Shown here: piece after piece, positions 1-8,474 of the stretch | How the letters are laid out: every line of letters begins with the position of its first letter | How positions within the stretch are numbered: position 1 is the stretch's first letter | Assembly (NCBI RefSeq): GCF_015209725.1 | Contig: NZ_CP063656.1 | Span: forward strand, 2,850,292-2,914,291 | DNA length: 64,000 nt | From: Lysobacter ciconiae | Lineage (GTDB): Bacteria; Pseudomonadota; Gammaproteobacteria; Xanthomonadales; Xanthomonadaceae | Direction: 5' to 3' | Made by a program: the position numbers and the translations under genes | Notes under the pieces: model-generated | Told to the model about the DNA's origin: nothing | Databases searched by the model: none | The model's input: the letters and a program-made list of their open reading frames with translations, nothing else

Positions 1-777
1 CTGGAAGTCGGGTTGGCGCTTGGCCAGGAACGCGGCCGCGCCCTCGGCGAAATCGGCGCTGGCGAAGGCGTCGTTGAATGCGGCGGTGGCGGCGGCGTGG
101 CCGGCCTCGGCGTCGCCGCCCAGGTACGCGAGCACCTGCTTGATGCCGGCGCGTGCGCTCGCCGAGCCGGAGGCCAGCTCCGCCAGCAGCGTGGCCAGCG
201 CGGCATCCACGCCGTCATCGCCGGCGATACGGTTCAGCAGGCCCCACTCCAGGGCGGTGGCGGCAAACAGCAGGCGTCCGGTCAGCAGCATCTCGCGCGC
301 CCGTGCCAGGCCCACGGTATTGACCAGCCGGCGGCTGTCCTCGGGGCTGTAGACCAGGCCGAGCTTGGCCGGGGAAAGTCCGAAGCGGCTGCGGGTGCTG
401 CCGAGGCGGAAATCGCAGGCCAGTGCCAGCCCCAGCCCACCGCCAACGCAGACACCGTCGATCACGGCAATGGTGGTCAAGGGCGAGCGCTGCAGGGCGA
501 GCTGGGTGCGCTGGACCTGGGCGTTGCTGGCGGCGAAACCGGAGGGCGTGGCCAGCAGTTCGGCCAGCTCATCGATATCGGCCCCCGCACTGAACGCGCC
601 CGGCGCACCTTCCAGCACCAGGACCCGGGCGTCGCTCGCATGGATCTCGGCGAGGCAGCGCTCGATGGCCGCCCAATGTACGCTTGCCAAGGCATTGCGC
701 TTCGCGGGGCGGTCGATCCGCAGGCGGGCGACCTTGTCGTCCAGCTGCCAACCGACCACGTCATTGCTCGCTTGCAT
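1..777 (-). CDS. Crotonase-family (enoyl-CoA hydratase/isomerase-like) protein, C-terminus cut by window edge
   Basis: The minus-strand frame from ATG 777 reads as a crotonase-fold protein that acts on acyl-CoA substrates in the cytoplasm. Visible motifs are the oxyanion-hole segment GAFSAGADI and the helix segment GVCVGGGLGLALACDFRLG. About 259 residues are present and the last ones (KRQPDFQ) resemble the usual family C-terminus, so only a few residues lie beyond base 1. The two glutamates of classical hydratases are not where expected: GGGLGLAL replaces the GGGCELA type, and FGLSPAKLG lacks the second Glu. The reaction may therefore be isomerisation, hydrolysis or decarboxylation rather than hydration. 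It is divergent from the GntR gene at 844 and shares its promoter region. Confidence 0.85.
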   Translation of the reverse strand, partial: MQASNDVVGWQLDDKVARLRIDRPAKRNALASVHWAAIERCLAEIHASDARVLVLEGAPGAFSAGADIDELAELLATPSGFAASNAQVQRTQLALQRSPLTTIAVIDGVCVGGGLGLALACDFRLGSTRSRFGLSPAKLGLVYSPEDSRRLVNTVGLARAREMLLTGRLLFAATALEWGLLNRIAGDDGVDAALATLLAELASGSASARAGIKQVLAYLGGDAEAGHAAATAAFNDAFASADFAEGAAAFLAKRQPDFQ

Positions 778-806
778 ACCGTTCCTTTTGCAGCGCACTT
801 ATGATC

Positions 807-825
807 TATAGTTATAGCATTAAGG
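807..825. promoter_or_regulatory. Candidate GntR operator, copy 1 (TATAGTTATAGCATTAAGG)
   Basis: This AT-rich site lies between the divergent crotonase and GntR genes, in otherwise GC-rich DNA. It contains the inverted repeat CTATA-GT-TATAG and matches the site at 3995-4013 at 15 of 19 positions. Its position just upstream of a GntR gene suggests autoregulation. That role is inferred. Confidence 0.5.
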
Positions 826-843
826 CAAGGATGGAAGCGCGCG

Positions 844-1635
844 ATGACCGGTCAGATAGTTCACTCGTTGCAGTCCCCCGATCTCAGGCAACTGCTGCGC
901 CCTGACCTGCCGCTGCCGCTGTACCACCAGATCTTCAACATCCTGCGTGAGCGCGTGCTGGCCGGCGACCCGCCCCATGGAGCGCAGCTGCCGACCGAAT
1001 TCGGCCTTGCCGAGACCTTTGGCGTCTCGCGCATCACGGCCAAGCGTGCGCTGGACGAATTGGCCAACGCCGGACTGGTGGAGCGCCAGCGCGGTCGCGG
1101 CACCCACGTCATCCATCGCGCCAGTCCCAAGCCCGTACGCGGGCCGCTGATCGGCCTGCTGGAGAACCTGCATATCCTGGGCGAGGAAACCCAGGCGACG
1201 GTGGTCGAGTTCGGCCGTGTCGCCCCGCCGCCGCGGGTGCGGGAGCTGTTCGGGATTGAGCCTGGCGAGCCGCTGGCGCGCGCGGTGCGGGTGCGCAGCC
1301 GGGCCGGCACGCCCTTCGGTCACTACACCAGCTGGACGCTCACCGGCCACGGCGAATTCAACGAGCACAACCTGGCGACGACCTCGCGACTGAAGCTGTT
1401 CGAACGCATCGGCATCCGGATCAGGCAGGTGCAGCAGACCCTGTCGGCAGTCAACGCCGACGCGGTGGTCGCGATGCATCTGGGCATGGATCCTGGCAGC
1501 GCCCTGCTGGCGCTGGAGCGCCACTCCTTTGACGAGTCCGGCCGTCTGGTCGACCTGCTCAGCATCCTCTATCGCCCCGATCAGTTCAGCTACCAGATGA
1601 CGCTGGACCTGGATGAGCCGTCCGGCGCGCGCTGA
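844..1635 (+). CDS. GntR/HutC-family (UTRA) transcriptional regulator 1
   Basis: This 263-aa protein has an N-terminal winged helix (about residues 18-95) with the typical GntR recognition segment FGVSRITAKRALDELANAGL and wing RQRGRGTHV. A UTRA-type ligand domain follows (about 105-250), as in HutC/FarR-subfamily repressors that sense small acids or acyl-CoA-like effectors. It is divergent from the crotonase gene and lies upstream of a TonB receptor and the LeuCD-like operon, so a role as local regulator is likely. An AT-rich palindromic site (807-825) sits just upstream and recurs before the LeuCD-like operon. The effector is unknown. Confidence 0.9.
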   Translation: MTGQIVHSLQSPDLRQLLRPDLPLPLYHQIFNILRERVLAGDPPHGAQLPTEFGLAETFGVSRITAKRALDELANAGLVERQRGRGTHVIHRASPKPVRGPLIGLLENLHILGEETQATVVEFGRVAPPPRVRELFGIEPGEPLARAVRVRSRAGTPFGHYTSWTLTGHGEFNEHNLATTSRLKLFERIGIRIRQVQQTLSAVNADAVVAMHLGMDPGSALLALERHSFDESGRLVDLLSILYRPDQFSYQMTLDLDEPSGAR

Positions 1636-1730
1636 CAAGCGATCCGCCCGCCCACAGACTTTCCTTTTCCCGGCGAAACGCTGTGCCGATCCGGCGCCCG
1701 CGCAACGCTGGCGGGACGGCCGTTGCAAAT

Positions 1731-1740
1731 TGTCCGGACA
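1731..1740. promoter_or_regulatory. Palindromic operator TGTCCGGACA, copy 1
   Basis: This is a perfect 10-bp palindrome about 88 bp before the TonB-receptor start. The same 10-mer occurs at 14096-14105 and 36672-36681, each time in a promoter region of a catabolic operon. A common regulator is inferred, most simply the second GntR protein (15458-16198). Confidence 0.55.
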
Positions 1741-1758
1741 TTCATTGACCCGCTGCGC

Positions 1759-1776
1759 CTATTGATATATCGATAG
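1759..1776. promoter_or_regulatory. AT-rich imperfect palindrome CTATTGATATATCGATAG
   Basis: This 18-bp imperfect inverted repeat lies between the TGTCCGGACA site and the TonB-receptor start. It resembles the TATAG-type sites at 807 and 3995 only loosely. It may be a further operator for the first GntR regulator. Confidence 0.35.
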
Positions 1777-1818
1777 GTCCAATCGAGCGGTTCAACGTCA
1801 ATGAGTGTGGAGGTGGTG

Positions 1819-3945
1819 GTGAGCGAACGACTTTATCGGTGCGCGCTGGCAGTGGCAGTCACCGCGGCTTTGGGCAGCATGCCCGTCCACGCCCAGCAGG
1901 CGACGGCGGCAGATGCCGGCAGCCAGGCGGTCCAGCTGGACAGCGTCAGCGTCACCGCGCAGCGCCGCGAGGAACAGGTCCAGGACACGCCGGTGGTGAT
2001 CACCGTGCTCAACGCCGAGGAGCTCAAGCGCAAGCAGGTCTCCCGGGTCGATGACCTGAAGTTCCACGTGCCCAACATCACCATCGACCAGAACACCTCG
2101 ACCAGCTCGGGCGCGAAGATCTTCCTGCGCGGCGTGGGCCAGGACGAATCCATGTTCACCGCCGACCCGGCGGTGGCGATCTACATCGACGATGTCTACA
2201 TCCCGCGCCAGAACGGATCCATGTTCGACCTCTACGACGTGGAGCGCATCGAGGTTCTGCGTGGTCCCCAAGGCACCCTGTACGGCCGCAACGCCACCGG
2301 CGGCGCGATCCGTTACATCACCCGCAAGCCCAAGGGCGACGAGCGGCTCGAGGTCGACGCCACGGTCGGCAACTACGGCCGCGCCGACATGCGGGTCATG
2401 TACAACACCCGCCTGGGCGAGACGCTCGACTTCTCCGCCGCGGCCCTGACCCGCAACCGTGACGGCTTCATCCACGAGCAGGTCAGCGGCAAGGACGTCA
2501 ACGACAACAAGGTCAACGCCGCGCGCATCGGCTTCTCGATGCCGGTGGCGGAGAACTCCTACGCCTCCCTCAACATCGACCGCCTGCGCGAGCGTTCCAC
2601 TCCCAGCTACGCGGTGCCGGTCGCCATGGTGGATGGCAGGACCGTGCCGCGCCTGGAAAGCCTGTACACCACCCGCAGCGACCTGGTCGGCGGCATCAAC
2701 GATCTGGACCAGTTCGGCGCGGCGTTCACCTTCGAGACCTACTTCGACAACGTCCTGTGGCGCCATATCGCCCACTACCGCAGCATGGACAACCAGATCT
2801 ACGTCGACGTGGACGGCACCGACCGCCTGCTCTACCACCTGATGCAGGACCAGGAGCAGAGCCAGCGGGGCTATGAAACCCAGCTGGTCTCGATCGGCGA
2901 CGGTCCACTGACCTGGGTCGCCGGCGTGTTCGCCTTCCGCGAGAAGAACGACCAGCCGACCCGCAACGACATCTTCGGCATCGGCGGCGTCTACGACATC
3001 GCCCAGGACACCACCGCGCTGGCGGCCTACGCCCAGGCGACCTACGCGGTGAACGATCGTTTCAACCTCACCGCCGGTGGCCGCTTCAGCCACGAGAAAA
3101 AGGACCTGTCGGTGCTGGGCCGCAATCCCGCCGGCGATGAGACCTTCCAGGTCAACCGCCGCGGCCGCTGGTCCAAGCCGGACTGGAAGGTGATGGCCGA
3201 TTACGAACTCACCGACAACGTGATGGGCTTCCTCACCGTGTCGACCGGCTTCAAGAGCGGCGGTTTCAACGGACGCGGCACGACACCGGCAACGATCACC
3301 CCGTTTGACGAGGAGACCGTGCGCTCCTACGAGGCCGGCATCAAGAGCACGCTGTGGGACAACCGCGTGCGCCTGAACGCGACCTACTACCGCAACGACT
3401 ACGGCGGCCTGCAGCTGTCGGCGATCGACCCCAACGGCGTGTACGTCACCACCAACGCCACCGGCGCGCTGATCCAGGGCATCGAACTGGAGGCCCAGGC
3501 CCAACTGACCAAAAACTGGAACCTGAGCGCGAGCATCGGCACGATCGACGCCGAGTACCGCGACTACGCGGAGATCAACAAGGACAAATTCGAGGGCCGC
3601 GACCTGAAGCAGGCGCCGGAGATGCAGTGGCAGATCGGCACCACCTACGTGCAGCCGCTGGCCGCCGCGCAACTGGTGTTCAACGCCCAGGTCGCGCGCA
3701 CCGACATGTTCTATCAGAACCAGGACCTGTCGGAGCTGATCAAGACCCCGGCCAACACCCAGGCGAGCGCAAGGATCGGCTATGAACCCACCGACGCGAA
3801 CTGGTCGGTCGCCGTGTGGGGTCGCAACCTCACCAACACCCGGGTGTCCGCCGGTGGCTTTGATATTCCCGGGCTGGGCGTTGGCGTGATCTACCCGACC
3901 CTGCCGCGCACCTACGGCATCGATTTCAACTACAAGTTCTGGTAA
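1819..3945 (+). CDS. TonB-dependent outer-membrane receptor
   Basis: This protein of about 708 residues has a signal peptide ending near PVHAQ, then a TonB-box-like stretch, a plug domain with the hallmark RIEVLRGPQGTLYGRNATGG, a 22-strand-type barrel, and an aromatic C-terminus (YKFW). GTG 1819 is preferred because GGAGG at 1809-1813 lies five bases upstream and the signal peptide starts directly there. An in-frame ATG at 1801 would add six residues that cover the ribosome site. It resembles receptors that sphingomonads use to import organic substrates. Its place between regulators and catabolic enzymes suggests that it imports the pathway substrate. Two candidate operators precede it and a terminator follows. 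Confidence 0.93.
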   Translation: MSERLYRCALAVAVTAALGSMPVHAQQATAADAGSQAVQLDSVSVTAQRREEQVQDTPVVITVLNAEELKRKQVSRVDDLKFHVPNITIDQNTSTSSGAKIFLRGVGQDESMFTADPAVAIYIDDVYIPRQNGSMFDLYDVERIEVLRGPQGTLYGRNATGGAIRYITRKPKGDERLEVDATVGNYGRADMRVMYNTRLGETLDFSAAALTRNRDGFIHEQVSGKDVNDNKVNAARIGFSMPVAENSYASLNIDRLRERSTPSYAVPVAMVDGRTVPRLESLYTTRSDLVGGINDLDQFGAAFTFETYFDNVLWRHIAHYRSMDNQIYVDVDGTDRLLYHLMQDQEQSQRGYETQLVSIGDGPLTWVAGVFAFREKNDQPTRNDIFGIGGVYDIAQDTTALAAYAQATYAVNDRFNLTAGGRFSHEKKDLSVLGRNPAGDETFQVNRRGRWSKPDWKVMADYELTDNVMGFLTVSTGFKSGGFNGRGTTPATITPFDEETVRSYEAGIKSTLWDNRVRLNATYYRNDYGGLQLSAIDPNGVYVTTNATGALIQGIELEAQAQLTKNWNLSASIGTIDAEYRDYAEINKDKFEGRDLKQAPEMQWQIGTTYVQPLAAAQLVFNAQVARTDMFYQNQDLSELIKTPANTQASARIGYEPTDANWSVAVWGRNLTNTRVSAGGFDIPGLGVGVIYPTLPRTYGIDFNYKFW

Positions 3946-3967
3946 CCGGCGCCCGATCCGCACCAAG

Positions 3968-3990
3968 AGGCCTGCACTGCAGGCCTTTTT
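3968..3990 (+). terminator. Rho-independent terminator of the TonB-receptor gene
   Basis: The inverted repeat AGGCCTGCA / TGCAGGCCT is followed directly by a run of T, 22 bases after the receptor stop codon. Confidence 0.8.
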
Positions 3991-3994
3991 GGTA

Positions 3995-4013
3995 TATAGA
4001 TATAACATTAGGA
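3995..4013. promoter_or_regulatory. Candidate GntR operator, copy 2 (TATAGATATAACATTAGGA)
   Basis: This site is upstream of the LeuCD-like operon and matches the site at 807-825 at 15 of 19 positions. It may overlap the promoter of the gene starting at 4037. Binding by the GntR protein at 844 is inferred. Confidence 0.5.
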
Positions 4014-4036
4014 CTTGAATAGCGGAGTGGACACGC

Positions 4037-5308
4037 GTGGCAGCAACTTTGGCCGAAAAGATCATCGCCCACGCCTGTCAGCGCGACAGCGTGAGCCCCG
4101 GGCAGATCGTCACCGCGTCGCTGGATCTGCTGATGATGCATGACTCCGGCGGCCCCCGGCGGGTCGCCTCGCGGCTGGAACAGCTCGGCGCGAAGGTGTG
4201 GGATCCCGACAGGGTGGTGGTCGTCAGTGACCACTTCGTCCCTGCCACCGATCTGGAAAGCGCGGAGATCCTCGCCCTGACCCGGCGCTGGACGCAGCAA
4301 GCCGGGGTGCGCCACTACGACATGCTCGGCATCTGCCACGTGGTGCTGCAGGAAGGCGGCCACGTGCAGCCGGGAATGTTCTGCGTCGGCGGCGACTCGC
4401 ACTCGCCCAGCGGCGGGGCGTATGGCGCGTTCATGATCGGCGTGGGCGCGACCGACATCACCGGTGCGCTGGTGACCGGCGAGCTGTGGCTGAAGGTGCC
4501 GCAGACGGTACGCGTGAACTGGGACGGTGCGCTGGCCGACGGCGTCAGCGCCAAGGACATCATGCTGTACCTGTGCGCCACGCTGGGCATGGGCAACGAG
4601 AACCAGGCCTTCGAGTACGACGGCCCGGCGGTCCGCGCGATGTCGATGTCCGAGCGGATGGTGTTGTGCAACATGTCGGCCGAACTGGGCGCGGAAACCG
4701 GCATGGTTTCCGCCGACGAGAAAACGCTGGCGGCGCTGGTCGAAGCCGGCCGGCCGTTCACGGGCGACATCGCGCGCTGGCAAAGCGATTCCGAGGCTGC
4801 GTGCCTCGCCGAACACCACTACGACGCCGGCACGCTGGCACCGCAGATCGCCGCGCCGCACAGTCCCGCCAACAGCCGCGCGGTGACCGAGTACGAGCCG
4901 ATCCACATCGACCAGGGCTACATCGGCGCCTGCACCGGCGCCAAGCTGTCCGACCTGCACATGGCCGCCAAGGTCCTCAAAGGCCGCAAGATCGCCAGCA
5001 ACACCCGGCTGCTGATCGCCCCGGCGTCGGTGGCGATGACGCGCCAGGCGGCCGCCGACGGCACCTTGGAGATCCTGACCGAAGCCGGCGCGATCATGCT
5101 GCCGACGGGCTGCGGCGCGTGCGCGGGCATGGGTGCCGGCATGTACTCGGCCGGGGAAGTCGGACTGTCCACCACCGCGCGCAACTTCAAGGGCCGCATG
5201 GGCTCGGCGCAGGCGCAGGTCTACCTGGGTTCGCCCTACAGCGTGGCGGCCGGCGCGGTGAAGGGCTACCTCTGCGACCCGCGCGAACTGCTGGCGGAAC
5301 CGGCGTGA
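4037..5308 (+). CDS. Aconitase/isopropylmalate-dehydratase-like large subunit (LeuC-type)
   Basis: This 423-aa protein is of the LeuC/homoaconitase large-subunit family, the Fe-S part of a two-subunit hydro-lyase. Cluster-ligand motifs are visible as IGACTGAKLSDL (one Cys) and PTGCGACAGMG (two Cys). GGDSHSPSGGAYG and GVGATD are typical substrate-binding regions. It starts at GTG 4037 with GGAG upstream. The catabolic setting, with CoA-transferases and a crotonase rather than leuA or leuB, argues against leucine synthesis. A hydratase for another dicarboxylic or tricarboxylic acid, such as a dimethylmalate- or citrate-type acid, is more likely. The exact substrate is unknown. Confidence 0.85.
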   Translation: MAATLAEKIIAHACQRDSVSPGQIVTASLDLLMMHDSGGPRRVASRLEQLGAKVWDPDRVVVVSDHFVPATDLESAEILALTRRWTQQAGVRHYDMLGICHVVLQEGGHVQPGMFCVGGDSHSPSGGAYGAFMIGVGATDITGALVTGELWLKVPQTVRVNWDGALADGVSAKDIMLYLCATLGMGNENQAFEYDGPAVRAMSMSERMVLCNMSAELGAETGMVSADEKTLAALVEAGRPFTGDIARWQSDSEAACLAEHHYDAGTLAPQIAAPHSPANSRAVTEYEPIHIDQGYIGACTGAKLSDLHMAAKVLKGRKIASNTRLLIAPASVAMTRQAAADGTLEILTEAGAIMLPTGCGACAGMGAGMYSAGEVGLSTTARNFKGRMGSAQAQVYLGSPYSVAAGAVKGYLCDPRELLAEPA

Positions 5309-5347
5309 TGGCCGCAGATGCGAAAACCCCGCCCCACGGAGCACGCC

Positions 5348-5959
5348 ATGACCGCTGACACCACGCCCGACAAGCCCGTCGACATGCGGACCACCGACCT
5401 CCCTCCCGCCGCGGCCAGCGCGCTGAGCCGGCGTGGCCGCGCGTTCGTGTTCGGCGACAACATCGACACCGACCTGCTCGCCCCGGGCCCGTATATGCGC
5501 GAGTCGCCCGACGTGCTGGCCAGCCACTGCCTGGAAGCGATCGACCCGGACTTTGCCAGTGACGTGCAGCGCGGCGACATCGTGGTGGGCGGCAAGTCCT
5601 TCGGCATCGGTTCCTCGCGCGAGCAGGCGGTGCAATCGCTGGTGGTGCTGGGCGTCGGCGCGATCGTCGCCACCTCGTTTGCGCGGATCTTCTACCGCAA
5701 CGCGCTGAATTTCGGCCTGCCCGCCCTCACCTGCCCCGACCTTCAGGCCGAGCGCGGTGACGATGTGGAAGTGCGGCCGCAGGAAGGCCTGGTGATCAAC
5801 CACACCACCGGCAAGCAGTACCAGTGCGAGAGCATTCCGCCCGAGCTGATGGAGATCGTCAATGTCGGGGGCCTGATGCCGTGGCTGGCGCGGAAACTGG
5901 CCCCCGATGCGAAGGCGGCCGCCGCCGGTGGCGATGCGTCCCCCGGTGATCCGGGTTGA
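5348..5959 (+). CDS. Aconitase/isopropylmalate-dehydratase-like small subunit (LeuD-type)
   Basis: This swivel-domain partner of the preceding large subunit is 203 aa. The family motifs GDNIDTDLLAPGPYM and GGKSFGIGSSREQAV (substrate loop) are present. ATG 5348 is chosen because GGAG lies at 5338-5341; an upstream in-frame ATG at 5318 has poorer context. An extra N-terminal stretch of about 25 residues and an Ala/Gly-rich tail flank the core domain. The gene follows the large subunit by about 40 bases and overlaps the next start (TTGA), so the three genes form an operon. Confidence 0.85.
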   Translation: MTADTTPDKPVDMRTTDLPPAAASALSRRGRAFVFGDNIDTDLLAPGPYMRESPDVLASHCLEAIDPDFASDVQRGDIVVGGKSFGIGSSREQAVQSLVVLGVGAIVATSFARIFYRNALNFGLPALTCPDLQAERGDDVEVRPQEGLVINHTTGKQYQCESIPPELMEIVNVGGLMPWLARKLAPDAKAAAAGGDASPGDPG

Positions 5960-6912
5960 GCGCGGTTGACCCGTCCGCGCTGAAGCTCCGTGGCGACGGC
6001 ATCCTCCACGTAACGCTGATTGCGCCGGATCTTGATGCCGCGTGCACAGCCTACGGCGACCAACTGGGGCTGACCGTTGCCGCTCTGCAGTCGCTCGAAA
6101 GTGAGCTTGCGGCGGTGCTCGGACTGGTCGATCTTGCCGGTGCGCCCGTGGCCTGGCTCGCAAACCCGGCCGGCGAAGCCGTCCTGCGACTGGTGGAAGA
6201 CCCGCAGGCGCGCCAGCTGGAACCGATGTTCCGACACGGCTGGCTGTCGCTGGAGGTCCTCGTCGCCGACGTCGATGCGTTGGTGGCCGACCTGCGCCCG
6301 CCCTTCCGCATGCTGCGCCCGCCGGCCGACCTGGAACTGAGCCCGGCGATCCGCGCCAGCCAGGTCTTGGGGCCGTGTGGGGAAATGCTCTACCTGACCA
6401 GCATCAAGGCGCCGGTACCACCGTTTGACCTGCCGATGAGCGATGAGCGGATCTCACACACCTTCATCGGCGTGATGTCCACGCCCGACCGCGACGCCTC
6501 GCAGGCCGCGTGGGCGGCGCTGGCCCGCCACCCCGGGTGGGCATTCGAGACCAGGATCACCGTGCTCAACGACGCCTTCGGGCGGGATCTCGGCGACCGC
6601 TACCCCGTTGCGGTGGTCGCGCTGCCCGGGCAGTGCATGGTGGAGATCGACGAGGTGAAACTGCCTGACGATTCCGGCCTGGAGGAGGCGCGCGAAGCCG
6701 CGACAGGTTCCGACGAGCCCTCCGTTGATCCAATGGATGCGGAGCGCCGGTTTGCCGGCCAGCACAGCATCGCCCTGCGACTGGCGGCACTTCCCGTAGG
6801 CCTTGCCTCGGCCGGCTGGAACTTGATCGGCGATGTCCAACTCGGCGCTGCGCGCCATGTAGGACTGGTCGGTCCGGCAGGCGAGCACGTGCAGTTGATT
6901 CTGGACTGCTGA
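5956..6912 (+). CDS. VOC-superfamily (glyoxalase/dioxygenase-fold) protein
   Basis: This protein is about 318 aa. It begins at TTG 5956, overlapping the stop of the LeuD-like gene, which suggests translational coupling. The N-terminal part (ILHVTLIAPDLDAACTAYGD) is a vicinal-oxygen-chelate motif, and a second half beginning near ISHTFIGVMSTPDRD looks like another module of the same fold. Such proteins act as lyases, isomerases or ring-cleaving enzymes on small acids. Metal ligands cannot be assigned with confidence by eye. Its operon position links it to the same acid conversion as the LeuCD-like enzyme. Confidence 0.75.
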   Translation: MSAVDPSALKLRGDGILHVTLIAPDLDAACTAYGDQLGLTVAALQSLESELAAVLGLVDLAGAPVAWLANPAGEAVLRLVEDPQARQLEPMFRHGWLSLEVLVADVDALVADLRPPFRMLRPPADLELSPAIRASQVLGPCGEMLYLTSIKAPVPPFDLPMSDERISHTFIGVMSTPDRDASQAAWAALARHPGWAFETRITVLNDAFGRDLGDRYPVAVVALPGQCMVEIDEVKLPDDSGLEEAREAATGSDEPSVDPMDAERRFAGQHSIALRLAALPVGLASAGWNLIGDVQLGAARHVGLVGPAGEHVQLILDC

Positions 6913-6949
6913 CGCGCCGCAGCGGATCGCCACACTCCAGCTACACGGG

Positions 6950-7126
6950 TCAGCCGGGCCTTTTGCTCACCAGCATCGCCAGAAACGGGGTGGCGATCGC
7001 AACGCCGACCCCAACCCCCAGACCGACGTTGTGAAAAACGGCGCCAATCACGACACCGATCCCGCCCCCCAGAGAAAGCGCGAGCGCCAGCGCCTGCGGA
7101 TGACTCAGCTTTGTCTTGCTTTGCAT
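6950..7126 (-). CDS. Small glycine-rich membrane protein (58 aa)
   Basis: The frame from ATG 7126 has a strong ribosome site (GGAGAGGTGGG) just upstream. The product begins MQSKTKLSHPQALALALSLG and continues with glycine-rich hydrophobic stretches (GGGIGVVIGA, VGVGVAIATPFLAML), consistent with two short membrane helices and a basic tail SKRPG. No family is recognised. It is convergent with the VOC gene and separated from it by about 37 bases. Confidence 0.65.
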   Translation of the reverse strand: MQSKTKLSHPQALALALSLGGGIGVVIGAVFHNVGLGVGVGVAIATPFLAMLVSKRPG

Positions 7127-7214
7127 ATCCCACCTCTCCCTGTGGCGTCAGACACGAATATCCACGGCTTGGACGGATGGTGCAAACACGGACGGTGCGC
7201 CGCAAAAGGAGCGA

Positions 7215-8474
7215 TCAGTCATTCTTGCCTGAGAACTTCCCGGCCGCCGAAAGACCAACCACACCGGCACTGTCCAAAGCCGCCAACTCGACAGCATCCA
7301 GCCCGAGCAGCTCACCCAGGACCGCGCCGGTGTGCTCGCCCAGTCCGGGAGCGGCGTGGCCATAGGCGATCGGTGTGGACGAAAACCGCACCGGGTTGGC
7401 GACGCCCGGTACATGGCCGGCGGTGGGATGCGGCAGTTCGATGCGCATGCCGCGCGCCTGCACCTGCGGGTCGTCGAAGACCTGGTCGATGCGATTCACC
7501 GGCGCGCATGGCACGGTGGCGCGCTCCAACTCGGCCAGCCAATGCGCGCTCGGTTGCGCCGCCAGACGTTGCTCCAGATACGGCACCAAGCGGTCGCGGT
7601 TGGCGACGCGGGCGGCGTTGGTGGCGTAGCGCGGATCGGTCACCAGTTCCGGATCACCGAGGACCTCGCAGAAGCGCGCGAACTGGCCGTCATTGCCGAC
7701 GGCGAGCATGAAGTAGCCGTCCGCGGTCGGCATCACCTGGTAGGGGACGATGTTGGGGTGGGCGCTGCCTTGGCGCTGCGGCACCTCGCCGCCGACCAGG
7801 TAGTTGGACGCCTGGTTGGCCAGCCATGCGACCTGCGTATCGAGCAGGGCCAGGTCGATGTGCTGGCCTTCGCCGTGGCGCTCGGCGTGGCGCAACGCGG
7901 CCAGGATCGCCGACACGGCGTACATGCCGGTCATCAGGTCGGTCGCGGCGACGCCGACTTTCTGCGGCACGCCGCCGGGCGAACCTTCAGGCTCGCCGGT
8001 GATACTCATCAGGCCGCCGATCGCCTGGATCGCGGCGTCGTAGCCGGCGCGCTTGGCATACGGACCGGTCTGGCCGAAACCGGTGATCGAGCAGTACACC
8101 ACCTTGGGATTGATTGCCTTGAGGCTGGCGTAGTCGAGCCCGTACTTGGCCAGTCCGCCGACCTTGTAGTTCTCCACCAGGATGTCGCAATGCCGGGCCA
8201 TCTCGCGGATCAGGCGCTGGCCTTCCTGGCCGGTGAAGTCGATCGCCACCGAGCGCTTGCCGCGGTTGGCGCACAGGTAATAAGCCGACTCCGCGGTGGG
8301 CTGCCCATTGGCGTCGTGCAGCCACGGCGGCCCCCAGCCACGGGTGTCGTCGCCGCCTTCGGGGCGTTCGACCTTGATCACATCGGCGCCGAAATCGGCC
8401 AGCACCTGGGTCGCCCAAGGGCCGGCAAGGATGCGGGAGAGGTCGAGGACGCGCACGCCATCCAGGGGTTTCAT
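7215..8474 (-). CDS. CaiB/BaiF-type class III CoA-transferase
   Basis: This 419-aa protein starts at ATG 8474 (MKPLDGVRVLDLSRILAGPW), the classic N-terminus of formyl-CoA-transferase-like enzymes. Other family hallmarks are VIKVERPEGGDDTRGWGPP and GVAATDLMTGMYA, whose Asp is the expected catalytic residue. It would move CoA between a dicarboxylic or other acid and an acyl-CoA donor in the cytoplasm. Its start overlaps the amidase stop by ATGA, so it is the last gene of the five-gene operon from 14033. An open frame upstream of ATG 8474 is the antisense of the amidase and is not used. Confidence 0.9.
   Translation of the reverse strand: MKPLDGVRVLDLSRILAGPWATQVLADFGADVIKVERPEGGDDTRGWGPPWLHDANGQPTAESAYYLCANRGKRSVAIDFTGQEGQRLIREMARHCDILVENYKVGGLAKYGLDYASLKAINPKVVYCSITGFGQTGPYAKRAGYDAAIQAIGGLMSITGEPEGSPGGVPQKVGVAATDLMTGMYAVSAILAALRHAERHGEGQHIDLALLDTQVAWLANQASNYLVGGEVPQRQGSAHPNIVPYQVMPTADGYFMLAVGNDGQFARFCEVLGDPELVTDPRYATNAARVANRDRLVPYLEQRLAAQPSAHWLAELERATVPCAPVNRIDQVFDDPQVQARGMRIELPHPTAGHVPGVANPVRFSSTPIAYGHAAPGLGEHTGAVLGELLGLDAVELAALDSAGVVGLSAAGKFSGKND

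Noticed and set aside
4037..5959. leuCD of leucine biosynthesis
   Set aside because: There is no leuA or leuB nearby, and the pair sits in a catabolic, GntR-flanked setting with a VOC gene.
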